From positions 1 to 64,000 of the forward strand of contig PNKC01000005.1 in assembly GCA_013822275.1 (NCBI GenBank): DNA of 64,000 nt. Reading direction: 5' to 3'. The DNA is from Anaerolinea sp. (GTDB lineage Bacteria > Chloroflexota > Dehalococcoidia > Tepidiformales > Tepidiformaceae). Shown piece after piece: positions 43,526-51,880 of this stretch (the stretch's first letter is position 1; the number at the start of each line of letters is the position of its first letter). The translations under genes were made by a program, and so were the position numbers. Under the pieces are notes generated by a model. It searched no databases and was not told the DNA's origin. It saw only the letters and a program-made list of their open reading frames with translations.

Positions 43526-44062
43526 ATGAACCCACTCCAGGGAAAACTCGTCCGCCTGCGCGCCTTTGAACCGGAAGACGACCCCATCGTGCTTGGCTGG
43601 TTGAACGACCCGGAGGTCCAGCAGTACCACGGCACCCGCTACCCGCGCGGCCTGGTGGAACTGAAGCGCCGCAACGAAAACCCGCAGGGCATCCGCTTTT
43701 CCTCCGCCAACTTCGCTGTCGAGGCGCTGGACGACGGCAAGCTGGTTGGCGAAGTCTGGATCGGCTGCGAACACCCGGAAATGCGCGTCGGCGACCTCGG
43801 CATCACCATCGGCGACAAGTCGCGTTGGGACAAAGGCTACGGCACCGACACGATGCGCACGGTTTGCCGCTTCGGATTCGAGATGATGAACCTCCACCGC
43901 ATCGAGCTGCACGTGTTTTCGGAGAACCTGCGCGCGCGGCGGGCGTATCAGAAGGCTGGCTTCCGTGAGGAGGGCGTGTTGCGGGACGCGGTCTTTAAGT
44001 TCGGCCACTACATGGATGACGTGGTCATGGGGCTGCTCGAAGGCGAGCTCATCCTCGAATAG
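43526..44062 (+). CDS. RimJ/RimL-like GNAT acetyltransferase
   Basis: The 178-residue protein has the RimL-type order: LVRLRAFEPEDDP, ITIGDKSRWDKGYGTDTMRT (acetyl-CoA loop) and LRARRAYQKAGFREEGVLRD. The likely acceptor is a protein N-terminus or a small amine. ATG 43526 has a GGAG site 11 bases upstream. The gene's first 52 bases are duplicated at 42714. Confidence 0.9.
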   Translation: MNPLQGKLVRLRAFEPEDDPIVLGWLNDPEVQQYHGTRYPRGLVELKRRNENPQGIRFSSANFAVEALDDGKLVGEVWIGCEHPEMRVGDLGITIGDKSRWDKGYGTDTMRTVCRFGFEMMNLHRIELHVFSENLRARRAYQKAGFREEGVLRDAVFKFGHYMDDVVMGLLEGELILE

Positions 44063-44071
44063 CGCGCGGCA

Positions 44072-44112
44072 AACCCCTCGGAGCCAGCCGTTGCGGCTGA
44101 GCGGGAGGGGCA
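44072..44112. terminator. Hairpin after GNAT gene
   Basis: CCCCTC and GAGGGG arms enclose an AGCCG-TTG-CGGCT stem, ten bases after the stop. There is no T tract. The region 44113-44286 shows no gene. Confidence 0.4.
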
Positions 44113-44287
44113 AACGAAGCCGCCATTACCGACGCGAGGACACTGTCGAAGCGGGCTGGCGCGTCCGGCGTCGGCGCCATCCCGGCGGCGGCCCAGGCGC
44201 GCTGATCGTAGGCTCGGGCGGCGTAAGCAGGGGAGACTCGCGTAATCACCCTCCAACGGTAGCTCAGGGCGGCGGCGGCGCGTCATT

Positions 44288-44322
44288 GGGGCAAAACCAG
44301 TAGGGGTGTAGGGGTTTTGGGG
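44288..44322 (+). other. G-quadruplex motif
   Basis: Four GGGG runs at 44288, 44303, 44311 and 44319 have loops of 11, 4 and 4 bases. The motif lies between convergent genes. Confidence 0.65.
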
Positions 44323-44347
44323 CAACCCGTAAGGGGGACCGTGCGGA

Positions 44348-44692
44348 TCAACCTCTCCGCGCGTTCCGCTTCGGCGCCGTCATGGCGTGACTCTCTGCGA
44401 TCAGTCCGGCGACTTCGTCCCAATCGGTGGCGGCATCCAGGCGGATACCGATCCAGCCTTTGTGGCCGACGTACCGGGGCACGAAGAAGCGCGCGGGGTT
44501 GGAGCCTACCAGCACCTTCTGTGCCCCCGGCAGCGCCTTGAGGGTCATCTCCGAGAGGTCTTCGCTGATCATGACGAAGAGCTTGTCGCGCACGCGGAAG
44601 CTCGGCGCGGTGTGGCCGCCGAACGGCTTCTCCTCGGCGCCGGGCAGGGCCATGCAGATCTCGCGGATGCGTTGGACCGCGTCGTCAACCAT
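44348..44692 (-). CDS. MmcQ/YjbR-family protein
   Basis: The 114-residue protein matches YjbR: IREICMALPGAEEKPFGGH, FRVRDKLFVMI, then FFVPRYVGHKGWIGIRLD. The fold is CyaY-like and probably DNA-binding, but the function is unsettled. A TAGCGT -10 six bases before ATG 44692 points to leaderless expression. Confidence 0.9.
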   Translation of the reverse strand: MVDDAVQRIREICMALPGAEEKPFGGHTAPSFRVRDKLFVMISEDLSEMTLKALPGAQKVLVGSNPARFFVPRYVGHKGWIGIRLDAATDWDEVAGLIAESHAMTAPKRNARRG

Positions 44693-44704
44693 CGCCGGAC
44701 GCTA
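44693..44704 (-). promoter_or_regulatory. Leaderless -10 element of YjbR gene
   Basis: TAGCGT, CCGGCG, ATG 44692 on the minus strand. It overlaps the stop of the upstream thiolase gene. Confidence 0.5.
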
Positions 44705-45853
44705 TGCCTCTCGCTTCAGGATGTGGACCACGCAGACCGAGCCGGCGCCCATCATGTGGGCAAGGCCGATCCGGGCGCCCTCTACCTGGCGTGCGCCCGA
44801 TTCGCCCCGCAGCTGTTGGGTGACGTCCCATATCTGCGCGAGGCCCGTTGGGCCGCCGGGATGCCCACGGCCGATGAGCCCGCCGTCCGTGGAAAACGGG
44901 ATGCGCCCACCGATCGTCGTCGCCCCTTCCGCCACGAGCCGGTCACCTCCGCCATCCGGGCAGATGCCGAGCAGCTCGTAATACATCAACTCCTCAATCG
45001 GGAAAGCGTCGTGCACGTGGACGAGGTCGAGGTCCTCCGGGCCCACGCCAGCCTCCTCGTAGGCGAGGTTCGCCGTCATCCGGGTCGATTCCGAGGGCCC
45101 GACGATGGCCCCGAGAAAGACGTGCCCCGGTTGGTATCGCTCGGACTGCATTTGCGAGGCGATTACCTTCACCAGTGGGCGGCTGTTGGCCAGCCGCTCG
45201 GCCACTTCGCGTGTGGCGACGATCGCCGCCGCGGCGCCAGCTCCCGCTCCGCAGGCCATCATGGCGGTGTGCGGGTAGGCGACCATCGGGGCGGCGAGGA
45301 CCATCTCCGGCGTGATCTCGTTCTCCGCCTGCCGTTCGGCGAACTTGTTGAATCTGGCGTGGTTCCAGTTCTTCGCTGCGATCTTTGCGAACGTTTCCAC
45401 CGTTGTGCCGTTGTCGTGCATGCGGCGAACCGCCCAGAAGGCGAAGAAGGCTGCGGGCAGCAGGCTCGTGTCCATGGTGGGCCGGCGGGGGCCGCCAGCA
45501 GCGGCCATGTTCCCCAGGCGGCCGTCGAATGCGACCGCCATCGCCACCTCGCTGCTGCCGCCGGCGACCGCCATCACGGCCTCGCGGAAGGCGGACGAAC
45601 CGGTCGCGGAGGCGTTCTCGACATGGACGACGGGCAGGCCGGTGAGTCCGAGATCCTTGGCGAACGAGACGCCGTCCAGCATGTTGCCGCCGATGTAGCC
45701 TGAGTAGAGCGTGCCCACGTCGCGGAACGAGATGTTGGCGTCCTCAAGCGCTGCCAGCCCGGCGGCGTAGTGCATGTCGCGGCGGCTGACATCGTGCTTG
45801 CCGAAGCGGTGCATGCCGACGCCGATGACATAGACATCGCGGTTCATGCTCAT
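44702..45853 (-). CDS. SCP2-type thiolase-fold protein lacking the nucleophilic Cys
   Basis: The 383-residue protein has the thiolase fold, with DVYVIGVGMHRFGKH at the start, VHVHDAFPIEELMYYELLG (catalytic His region) and GGLIGRGHPGGPTG near the end. At the usual ENACATG nucleophile site it reads VENASATGSS, with Ser in place of Cys. Thiolase-like aldolases of sterol side-chain degradation (Ltp2-type) also lack this Cys and pair with a DUF35 protein, as here: the stop of the DUF35 gene overlaps this start. A C-C bond-cleaving aldolase is a better guess than a thiolase. Confidence 0.82.
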   Translation of the reverse strand: MSMNRDVYVIGVGMHRFGKHDVSRRDMHYAAGLAALEDANISFRDVGTLYSGYIGGNMLDGVSFAKDLGLTGLPVVHVENASATGSSAFREAVMAVAGGSSEVAMAVAFDGRLGNMAAAGGPRRPTMDTSLLPAAFFAFWAVRRMHDNGTTVETFAKIAAKNWNHARFNKFAERQAENEITPEMVLAAPMVAYPHTAMMACGAGAGAAAAIVATREVAERLANSRPLVKVIASQMQSERYQPGHVFLGAIVGPSESTRMTANLAYEEAGVGPEDLDLVHVHDAFPIEELMYYELLGICPDGGGDRLVAEGATTIGGRIPFSTDGGLIGRGHPGGPTGLAQIWDVTQQLRGESGARQVEGARIGLAHMMGAGSVCVVHILKREA

Positions 45854-46302
45854 CGCCCTTCCCCTGTCAGCCGGAAGGCGATGGCGCAAAGTTCGTTGCC
45901 GGCGTCGTCCTTGCCCACGGTCCGCGTAACGAGCCGGACCTTCTGGCCGATGCTCCAGTCGCCCATCTTCCCATCGAGCGGGGCCTGGATGCGCACGCCC
46001 TCGGGCAGGTCCACCTGGCAGGCGCCGAAGCCACCCCCGGCGTCCGCTTCCATGCTGCCGAGCCACGGCAGGAGGACGAAGGTCCACGAGTAGATCACTC
46101 CGTCGGTGGACAGTTCGCAGTCTTCGACGGGCTCAAGCGTGATCGGGCATCGCTTTCGCCGGGGCCAGAAGTAGGTCTTCGCGGCCGGGCTGAAGGAACC
46201 GAGGAGCACCGGCGGCGCGGCCGGGTCCTCCGGGATGCGGAAGTATCCTTCTTCGACGGGGACTTTCACGGGGCGGCAGCGCCTCCAGATGGATTGATGC
46301 AC
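45850..46302 (-). CDS. DUF35 OB-fold protein, partner of the thiolase-like enzyme
   Basis: The 150-residue protein ends in an OB-fold (VIYSWTFVLLPWLGSMEADA, then GQKVRLVTRTV). The N-terminal zinc ribbon keeps only the second half (RCPITLEPVEDCEL); the first CxxC is replaced by SFSPAAKTYF, so zinc binding is doubtful. DUF35 proteins form complexes with SCP2-type thiolases or aldolases and organise the acyl-CoA site. A four-base overlap with the enzyme gene supports this. Confidence 0.85.
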   Translation of the reverse strand: MHQSIWRRCRPVKVPVEEGYFRIPEDPAAPPVLLGSFSPAAKTYFWPRRKRCPITLEPVEDCELSTDGVIYSWTFVLLPWLGSMEADAGGGFGACQVDLPEGVRIQAPLDGKMGDWSIGQKVRLVTRTVGKDDAGNELCAIAFRLTGEGR

Positions 46303-46402
46303 GAGGGCGGCATCGTCGCATTGGAGCGCGAACCTGACAATGGCCGGCGCACGGCGGCGCCTCCGCGCGGTTCGGGAGGCGCTGCCGCCGCGAGAGCTCG
46401 GA

Positions 46403-46720
46403 CTACATCGCGTTGAAGGTTTCGTAGACCTCGACGCCGCCGCCGGAGGCGAGGTGCGGGCAGCCCTTGGCCAGGGCGGTCGCCGCCTCGATGTTGTCGG
46501 CCTTGATGACGGAGTAGCCGGTCAGCCCGGAGGGGGCGCCGTCCGTGACCTTGCCGTTGCTGGAGATGGCCTTCGAAATTGAAATCGGGTTGCCGCCATC
46601 GACAACCGCCTCGCCCATGCCGCCAAACCAGGACATCCAGGCGTTCATCACCTTCTGCCCCTCTGCTTCGCTCGCCGGCGGGGCGCCGCCGCCCGTGTAG
46701 ACCAGGAGATAGTTAGCCAT
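46403..46720 (-). CDS. YCII-related domain protein
   Basis: The 105-residue protein begins MANYLLVYTGGGAPPASEAE and has GKVTDGAPSGLTGYSVIKAD, then LAKGCPHLASGGGVEVYE. This is the YCII dimeric alpha-beta barrel type with a conserved His near the end. The function is unknown, possibly enzymatic. It is a single gene between the DUF35 operon and a divergent unknown gene. Confidence 0.88.
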   Translation of the reverse strand: MANYLLVYTGGGAPPASEAEGQKVMNAWMSWFGGMGEAVVDGGNPISISKAISSNGKVTDGAPSGLTGYSVIKADNIEAATALAKGCPHLASGGGVEVYETFNAM

Positions 46721-46917
46721 GTTCGATTCCCCATTGATGAATTCGCCCCGGTCCCGGGCAGCCGCTCAGTCGGCGGCCCGAGTTCCGTAAGGCGTGCCTT
46801 ACACTCTACACGAAGGCGGAGCGGAAGTGGTGAAGGTTTGGTGAAGAAACTGCACGTGGCGCGAACACGGCGGAACCCCGATCGTGCGCGCTTCGCCGGG
46901 TGTACTATCGAAAAGCC

Positions 46918-47637
46918 ATGGCGGGCACCACGCGGGCCAAGCGGCAACCACCAAAGGAAGCACCCAGGCCTCCCCGGCCGCACGCGCACAAGAAGCTGCA
47001 CGATGCTGGCTTGAGCCCGGGCAGCAGCAAGCTCGCGGCCCTCCAGCGCGCGCTTGGTAACCGGGCGGTCGCCCGGCTCGTGCAGCGCGAGGCAGCAAGC
47101 CCCGCCCAGCGCGACGCCCTGCTGCCGCTCGCCAGGCAACAGATGGAACAGGGCGCCCGGATGGCCCTGGCCAGCGCGGGGATGGCGGGCCAGCTGGCGA
47201 GCGGGCCGGTGAACATCCCGGGCGCGCTCGCCGCCGGAGTGGAGCCATCGGCGGCGGCTGCCCGGGCCATCCTGGCGAACCTGACCGCCGCCGGAAACCT
47301 GATCGACTCGGGTGTCGACATCTTCCAGCAGGTTGGCGGTGAGCTGGCTGACGTCGAGCACATGCTCCGTCTCCGCGCGCGCGTCAGCGATGCAATCTTC
47401 TGGCTGACCCAGATGGTCGCGGGGAACGCGGGTGCGGGGCCGCCCGCTGCTCAGGCGCTCATGGGCGTCCCCGCCGAATGGGCCCTGTACCAGGCGGGCG
47501 AGGCGCCGAACGTCGTCAAGGCGGCAACCACCGCCCCCGGCCCCCCGGCCGAAGCAGAGGCGCTGCAAGCCCAGGCCAGGAGCGCCGCGCTTAAGCCCCT
47601 GCTCGCCCCCCTCGGCGCGGCCCCAATCAGCCCGTAA
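46918..47637 (+). CDS. Unknown protein with eCIS-cargo-like GNRAV motif
   Basis: The 239-residue protein has a basic, Pro-rich start, then LAALQRALGNRAVARLVQR near residues 40-60. This motif is found at the start of many cargo or toxin proteins of extracellular contractile injection systems, often with a DUF4157 peptidase, which is absent here. The rest is Ala-rich and helical with no recognised domain. A role as a loaded or secreted protein is speculative. No sheath, tube or baseplate genes lie nearby. Confidence 0.5.
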   Translation: MAGTTRAKRQPPKEAPRPPRPHAHKKLHDAGLSPGSSKLAALQRALGNRAVARLVQREAASPAQRDALLPLARQQMEQGARMALASAGMAGQLASGPVNIPGALAAGVEPSAAAARAILANLTAAGNLIDSGVDIFQQVGGELADVEHMLRLRARVSDAIFWLTQMVAGNAGAGPPAAQALMGVPAEWALYQAGEAPNVVKAATTAPGPPAEAEALQAQARSAALKPLLAPLGAAPISP

Positions 47638-47639
47638 CT

Positions 47640-47672
47640 GCCGCCGCTCTCTTCGCGGCACGAAGGCGCACA
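47640..47672. repeat. Remnant GCACGAAGG repeat arm
   Basis: TCTTCGCGGCACGAAGGCGC resembles the inner arm of the dispersed elements. The complement is not evident. Confidence 0.35.
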
Positions 47673-47799
47673 AACCGGGTTCGAAACCGCCTCCGTGCCC
47701 CCACCTCGTCCCGTGGGCACTACGCAACGCCTCCGTCGCGCAGGTAAACAGCCGGCCCTCCTCAAACTCCCGCGGGCCCCATGGTCCCAGCATCACGTA

Positions 47800-47829
47800 T
47801 TGACATTGGCTCGGCCGCCGGGCTACAGT
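47800..47829 (+). promoter_or_regulatory. Consensus sigma-70 promoter
   Basis: TTGACA, 18 bases, TACAGT. It drives the gene at 47859, which has a proper leader and AGGAGG site. Confidence 0.85.
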
Positions 47830-47858
47830 CCCGCTCTCACTTCATAGGAGGCATAACA

Positions 47859-48215
47859 ATGGCTGACGCAGCGCTGTTTATCGGCTGGGGCGAAGTGGTT
47901 CGAGGCCGGGAGATGAAGGCACTCCAGGTCTTCAATGAAACACAGCAGTACTACGCCCGGCTCCAGCAGGCCGGGACGATCGAGAGTTTCGAAGCCGTCA
48001 TCCTCAACCCGCACGGCGGAGACCTGGTGGGGTTCATCCTCATCCGGGGCGACCAGGCAAAGCTCGATGCCTTGCGCGCCACTGAGGAGTTCCAGAAGAA
48101 CCAGACTCGGGCGCAGCTCATCGTGAACAACCTGGGCGTGATCCCGGCCGCGATCGGGGCGAGCCTCGCGACTGGCATGGCGACCTACGCGCAGGCGGTC
48201 CAGGAACTCGCCTAG
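47859..48215 (+). CDS. Small soluble protein, dimeric alpha-beta-barrel-like
   Basis: The 118-residue protein (LFIGWGEVVRGREMKALQVF, FEAVILNPHGGDLVGFILIRG) looks like a ferredoxin-fold/dimeric-barrel protein, but I cannot name a family. It has the best promoter in the window (TTGACA-18-TACAGT) and an AGGAGG ribosome site seven bases before the ATG, so it may be strongly expressed. Confidence 0.7.
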   Translation: MADAALFIGWGEVVRGREMKALQVFNETQQYYARLQQAGTIESFEAVILNPHGGDLVGFILIRGDQAKLDALRATEEFQKNQTRAQLIVNNLGVIPAAIGASLATGMATYAQAVQELA

Positions 48216-48328
48216 CGCTCAGCCGAGTGCCGCTGGGCAGTGACGGCCGAACCGGTGTACCGTAACGCCGTTCGTATTCTGGCCTGACGCAGCGGTGACA
48301 ACATGACGATTCTCGGCCCTGTAGCCTC

Positions 48329-49066
48329 ATGAGGGGCGGCCGCAAATTCGCGAGGGAGTTGCGCCGCTACGACTGGGACGCCATCGTCGGTATCGTCGCG
48401 GCCGGGGCCGCCCTGATTCTTCACTTGCTCCGCATCATTGAGCAGGAAGTGCTGCTGACGATTGGGCTCGTCCTCCTCGCCCTGCTTCTTATCCGCGATC
48501 TCCGCCGGGAAGAGCGTGACGAGCGCCTCGAGGAAATCGTAGCCCGTACCGAGGCTGGGATCGCGAGGCTCCACGCCTTCATTACGCCACCCGACGCCGT
48601 GCTCTTCGGGCCGCGGCAGCTCCGCGCCAAGGGCGAAGCGTTCGCCTCGCAGGCGAGGGGTGAGATGGTCTGGTTCAACGTCTGCCTGTTGATGTTCCGG
48701 CCACAGTCGCTGTTCGACGCGCTGCTCCGGCCCGCCATCGAAAACCCCGCCGTGAAGAGCATCCAGTTCGTGCTGGATGAGAGTGAGCGCGAACGTTGGC
48801 GCGACGATGTGATCCCAAAGGCAGAAAAGTGCGCGGGATACGAACGGCTGCTCGAACCGCGCTGGCGCACACTCCGGGAATCCGTCTCGTTCATCCTTGC
48901 CGATACCGCGGCCGGCCAGACGGAAGCACCGTTGAGCTTCTGGGGCGAGCCATTCATGTCGCGCACCACGGCGCAGGACATTCCGCGCTACATCTTCGAG
49001 GTGCAGGGCCACTCCGAGCTTATCCCGCGGCTGGTCGAACTGGAGCGCAGCTACCGGGGCAGGTAG
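48329..49066 (+). CDS. Membrane-anchored protein of unknown function
   Basis: The 245-residue protein has two membrane helices near residues 18-55 (AIVGIVAAGAALILHLL and VLLTIGLVLLALLLI) and a cytoplasmic domain of about 190 residues. The segment VWFNVCLLMFRPQSLFDALL and the late FEVQGHSELIPRLVELERSY recall PLD-like folds without an HKD motif. No family is assigned. No ribosome site is evident before ATG 48329. Confidence 0.6.
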   Translation: MRGGRKFARELRRYDWDAIVGIVAAGAALILHLLRIIEQEVLLTIGLVLLALLLIRDLRREERDERLEEIVARTEAGIARLHAFITPPDAVLFGPRQLRAKGEAFASQARGEMVWFNVCLLMFRPQSLFDALLRPAIENPAVKSIQFVLDESERERWRDDVIPKAEKCAGYERLLEPRWRTLRESVSFILADTAAGQTEAPLSFWGEPFMSRTTAQDIPRYIFEVQGHSELIPRLVELERSYRGR

Positions 49067-49123
49067 GCCGCGAACCGGGGCTCGCACAGCGCAGGTGCGC
49101 AGGGAACTACGGTAGCGGGGCCG

Positions 49124-50128
49124 TCAGTCCGTCCCTGGCGGCAGGTCCTCCGCCCGCGCGACCGGGAAGAAGTGGCGGTGGTGCGCGCCCGTTATCTCGT
49201 ACGCTGCGGTGCCTTCGCGGCCGTCGTCCGTGCGGACAACCATGTGCTGCTGGCCGCCGCCCATTTGGCCGTAACGTGCGTGCCAGCGCCCGTGGCCTTC
49301 GATGCGGAACGAGCGGCCATCTTCCAGCGCGGCGGTCACCAGGCCCTCGAGCCCGGCTACCTTCTCTCCGTCACGCTCGTAGCTCACGCGGGCGCCGGCG
49401 TCATCCGTCCAGTGGAGGTCGTGCGTGAATTCGACCACCTGGACGGGTTCGCTCATACCGGCCGGGGCCCAGTAGCCATCCATATAGACACGGTGGCCGT
49501 TGGCGTACTCCCAGTTCCAGATGCCCAGCATCCCATCGGGCAGCTGGATGGCGAGCCACATCCACATCGGGCAGCGGCGGTGGTCGCGAATCCCCCAGGA
49601 GTGGTCGCGCTGGCCCCACCAGTCGCGCACCTGGACCGTCTTGCCGCCATGCGTGTAGCTGCCGTTGAAACGCCCGGACTGGATCATGTGGCTCTGGTCC
49701 CAGATCGTCTCGCTGCCCCGCTTCATCGTCCCGCGCCGAAGCCCGCACTCGCGCGTCCGCGCCGTGAACGTGATGTCCAGCCCGACCGGTGACGCGGCCG
49801 GGTCGACCCACAGCTTCACCGTCTTGTACGGCTCGGTAATGTCGATGCGCACCGGCCCGACGGCCATGGTGTGGGGGTCGCCGTCGTAGGGACGCCCGTG
49901 GCGCAGCATCACCAGCTTGCCGTCCAGGCGGCACATCTGCAGCGAATCCATCTCCTCCCGCCGGGGGAAGTGCGCCAGCGTCAGGATCAGCACATCGCCC
50001 TCGCCGGACTCCGGGTGCATGACGAAGAACAGGCTCTCCCGCCAGTGCTCCGGAAACGTCGCGACGTTCGGCAGCGGCTCGGGGATCTGGTGGTAGAAGA
50101 ACTCGTCAGCAGGCGTAAGGCGTGGCAT
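49124..50128 (-). CDS. CrtC/AttH-like lipocalin-fold protein (DUF7064/7065-like)
   Basis: The 334-residue protein has two beta-barrel halves with VRDWWGQRDHSWGIRDH and LGIWNWEYANGHRVYMDGYW, sequences typical of hydroxyneurosporene-synthase-like (AttH/CrtC) proteins. Carotenoid hydratases share the fold, but family members without carotenoid genes have unknown roles; no carotenoid gene is in the window. It has no signal peptide. ATG 50128 is chosen because family-like sequence starts there. Confidence 0.75.
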   Translation of the reverse strand: MPRLTPADEFFYHQIPEPLPNVATFPEHWRESLFFVMHPESGEGDVLILTLAHFPRREEMDSLQMCRLDGKLVMLRHGRPYDGDPHTMAVGPVRIDITEPYKTVKLWVDPAASPVGLDITFTARTRECGLRRGTMKRGSETIWDQSHMIQSGRFNGSYTHGGKTVQVRDWWGQRDHSWGIRDHRRCPMWMWLAIQLPDGMLGIWNWEYANGHRVYMDGYWAPAGMSEPVQVVEFTHDLHWTDDAGARVSYERDGEKVAGLEGLVTAALEDGRSFRIEGHGRWHARYGQMGGGQQHMVVRTDDGREGTAAYEITGAHHRHFFPVARAEDLPPGTD

Positions 50129-50187
50129 GGCGCGGCTCCGAGGGAGGGTTGGCGGGGAGTGTGGGCCGGGGCGGAGGCGCCCCGATG

Positions 50188-50523
50188 TCACTTGGACTGG
50201 GACCTGGCGATGCGTGTCATCACGCGTCTACCTATTTCCGCCATGACCTCGTCATTCACGACCGCCAGCATCGCATATCGACCCGGGCGACCGGGAAGAG
50301 GAATCCAATGTGCAAGGAGACCGTTGCTCACTTCGAGTATGTGCCCCTTGTACTTGAGGCCAAACGCTTCGCCTTCTCGATACGGCTTGCCACGCTTGAG
50401 TATTGTCGACTGAAAGGCCACAGCGTCGGGCGCCAACGCCTGCACCACGTCCGGGGAAAGGTCCTCACCCGTGCTGTGGGCGGCATCCTGGGCAATCGCC
50501 TTCTTGAGCTTGTCTTCGTTCAT
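50188..50523 (-). CDS. Small protein of unknown function
   Basis: The 111-residue soluble protein (MNEDKLKKAIAQDAAHSTGE, FGLKYKGHILEVSNGLLAHW) has no motif I know. ATG 50523 has TACACT seven bases upstream, compatible with leaderless expression. The longer ORF upstream is a shadow. Confidence 0.55.
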   Translation of the reverse strand: MNEDKLKKAIAQDAAHSTGEDLSPDVVQALAPDAVAFQSTILKRGKPYREGEAFGLKYKGHILEVSNGLLAHWIPLPGRPGRYAMLAVVNDEVMAEIGRRVMTRIARSQSK

Positions 50524-50729
50524 TCGCCAGAGTGTACCCCGATCACGACCACCGCTACCACGTCCCTTTGGGATCCGCCTTCTGAGGGAAAGCCGTAGCC
50601 CGGGGAGGTCGACCACCAAGCGCTTGCGTTCCCATTCCGCACATCCCATCCTGTGCCTCGTCGCCCGCCGCGCCGGGGCCGACCTTCTTCCCGGAGCCCC
50701 GGGGCCGCCACCGGCTGAGGAGGCACTAG

Positions 50730-51389
50730 ATGGAAAACCCAGAAGCGTTCTTCGCACGCATTCGAAGAGAGGTTTCGATCGCCTTCGAGCAAAGTGACAT
50801 TCGGAAACGCCAAACTGACCTGGGCGAGAGCTGGAACTACTCGATCTGCGGGCTTCCGTTGCGGCCACGAAAACCCCTGCTCCTCGGCTTGAAGTGGGGG
50901 GCAGACAGCGCAATCCGTCACGCCCCGCAGGACACCATGCCGACCTCGTCGGCTTATTCAAGTGTGGTGCGCTATCCTTTCATTGATCGCTCACTGCCGT
51001 ATCTGGCCAGATACTTCGGTTCGTTGGAACAAAGCAACTACCTGAACGTGTTGCCATTCCGTGCGCCCGACCTCTCCTACTTGACCCCTCGTGATTGGGA
51101 CCTTGGCATCGGGGCATTCTTCGCGCCGGTCATGGAATACCTTCGGCCACCGCTTACTTTGATTCTCGGCACGACGGCCGTGAACCAGATGGCTCCCCAT
51201 GTCCGACTCGAGTACTCGACCGTATCGGTGACAAGCAACGCGAAGAATGTGAACGCACATGTTGGCGTAATAGTCGGGTCCGGAGCCCGCCACCCGTTCA
51301 TCGCCTTGCCCCACCCAAACAACCGTCTAACGGGCGATGCACGGTCGCGTATCTGGGCAGCCGCCTTCGAAGCCGCAAGCACTCACTAG
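50730..51389 (+). CDS. Unknown protein, possibly uracil-DNA-glycosylase-like
   Basis: The 219-residue protein has LLLGLKWGADSA, a NVLPFRAPDLSYLT segment, LTLILGTTAVNQM, and a late FIALPHPNNRLTG. This strand order and HPN motif resemble the uracil-DNA glycosylase fold, but the catalytic motif A is not clear. A GAGGAGG site precedes ATG 50730. Base composition is lower in GC than in neighbouring genes, suggesting transfer. It may form a unit with the next gene. Confidence 0.5.
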   Translation: MENPEAFFARIRREVSIAFEQSDIRKRQTDLGESWNYSICGLPLRPRKPLLLGLKWGADSAIRHAPQDTMPTSSAYSSVVRYPFIDRSLPYLARYFGSLEQSNYLNVLPFRAPDLSYLTPRDWDLGIGAFFAPVMEYLRPPLTLILGTTAVNQMAPHVRLEYSTVSVTSNAKNVNAHVGVIVGSGARHPFIALPHPNNRLTGDARSRIWAAAFEAASTH

Positions 51390-51404
51390 CCAGGGGGTCA
51401 AACA

Positions 51405-51830
51405 GTGACAAGCAAACGAGCCAACCAGGCTTTGTATCCAATCGCGAAAGCGTATACGCGGGCGGTCGAGAACGATGACGGTGCACATCCCGTTCAACTA
51501 GCGGCTGACTGCATCCCGGCGCAACTCATCGACCGCGGCCTGCTTACTACGGCGAAGGATCTCTACGACTACTCGGTCTGTGCCTACGATGCGTCGGACA
51601 CGCCGCTGATGCTCTCCGACCCTGTCGGAGTAGCGCATTGGATCATCTTCGAGAATGTCTACTTTAGGGGAGACCATGGCTGCCACCCGGAAAACGCCGA
51701 TATATCGAAGGCTGTCCGGGCTGGGTTTCGCGAGAAGCCGGGGCGTAACGATCAAAGACGCGCGAAGGAGTTGTGGACAGTCGTGTCTGGTCTTTGGGGC
51801 ACGCCGCCCACTGCTGACTCGCCGCGCTGA
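51405..51830 (+). CDS. Unknown small protein
   Basis: The 141-residue protein starts at GTG 51405, 15 bases after the previous gene, with AGGGGG upstream. It is rich in aromatic and acidic residues (LYDYSVCAYDASDTPLMLSD, IIFENVYFRGDHGCH) and matches nothing I know. Spacing and shared lower GC suggest one transferred two-gene unit. Confidence 0.55.
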   Translation: MTSKRANQALYPIAKAYTRAVENDDGAHPVQLAADCIPAQLIDRGLLTTAKDLYDYSVCAYDASDTPLMLSDPVGVAHWIIFENVYFRGDHGCHPENADISKAVRAGFREKPGRNDQRRAKELWTVVSGLWGTPPTADSPR

Positions 51831-51880
51831 TACCCGGCCACACCAAACCTTCGTGTTGGCGAACTACCAAAGCCCGTCTC

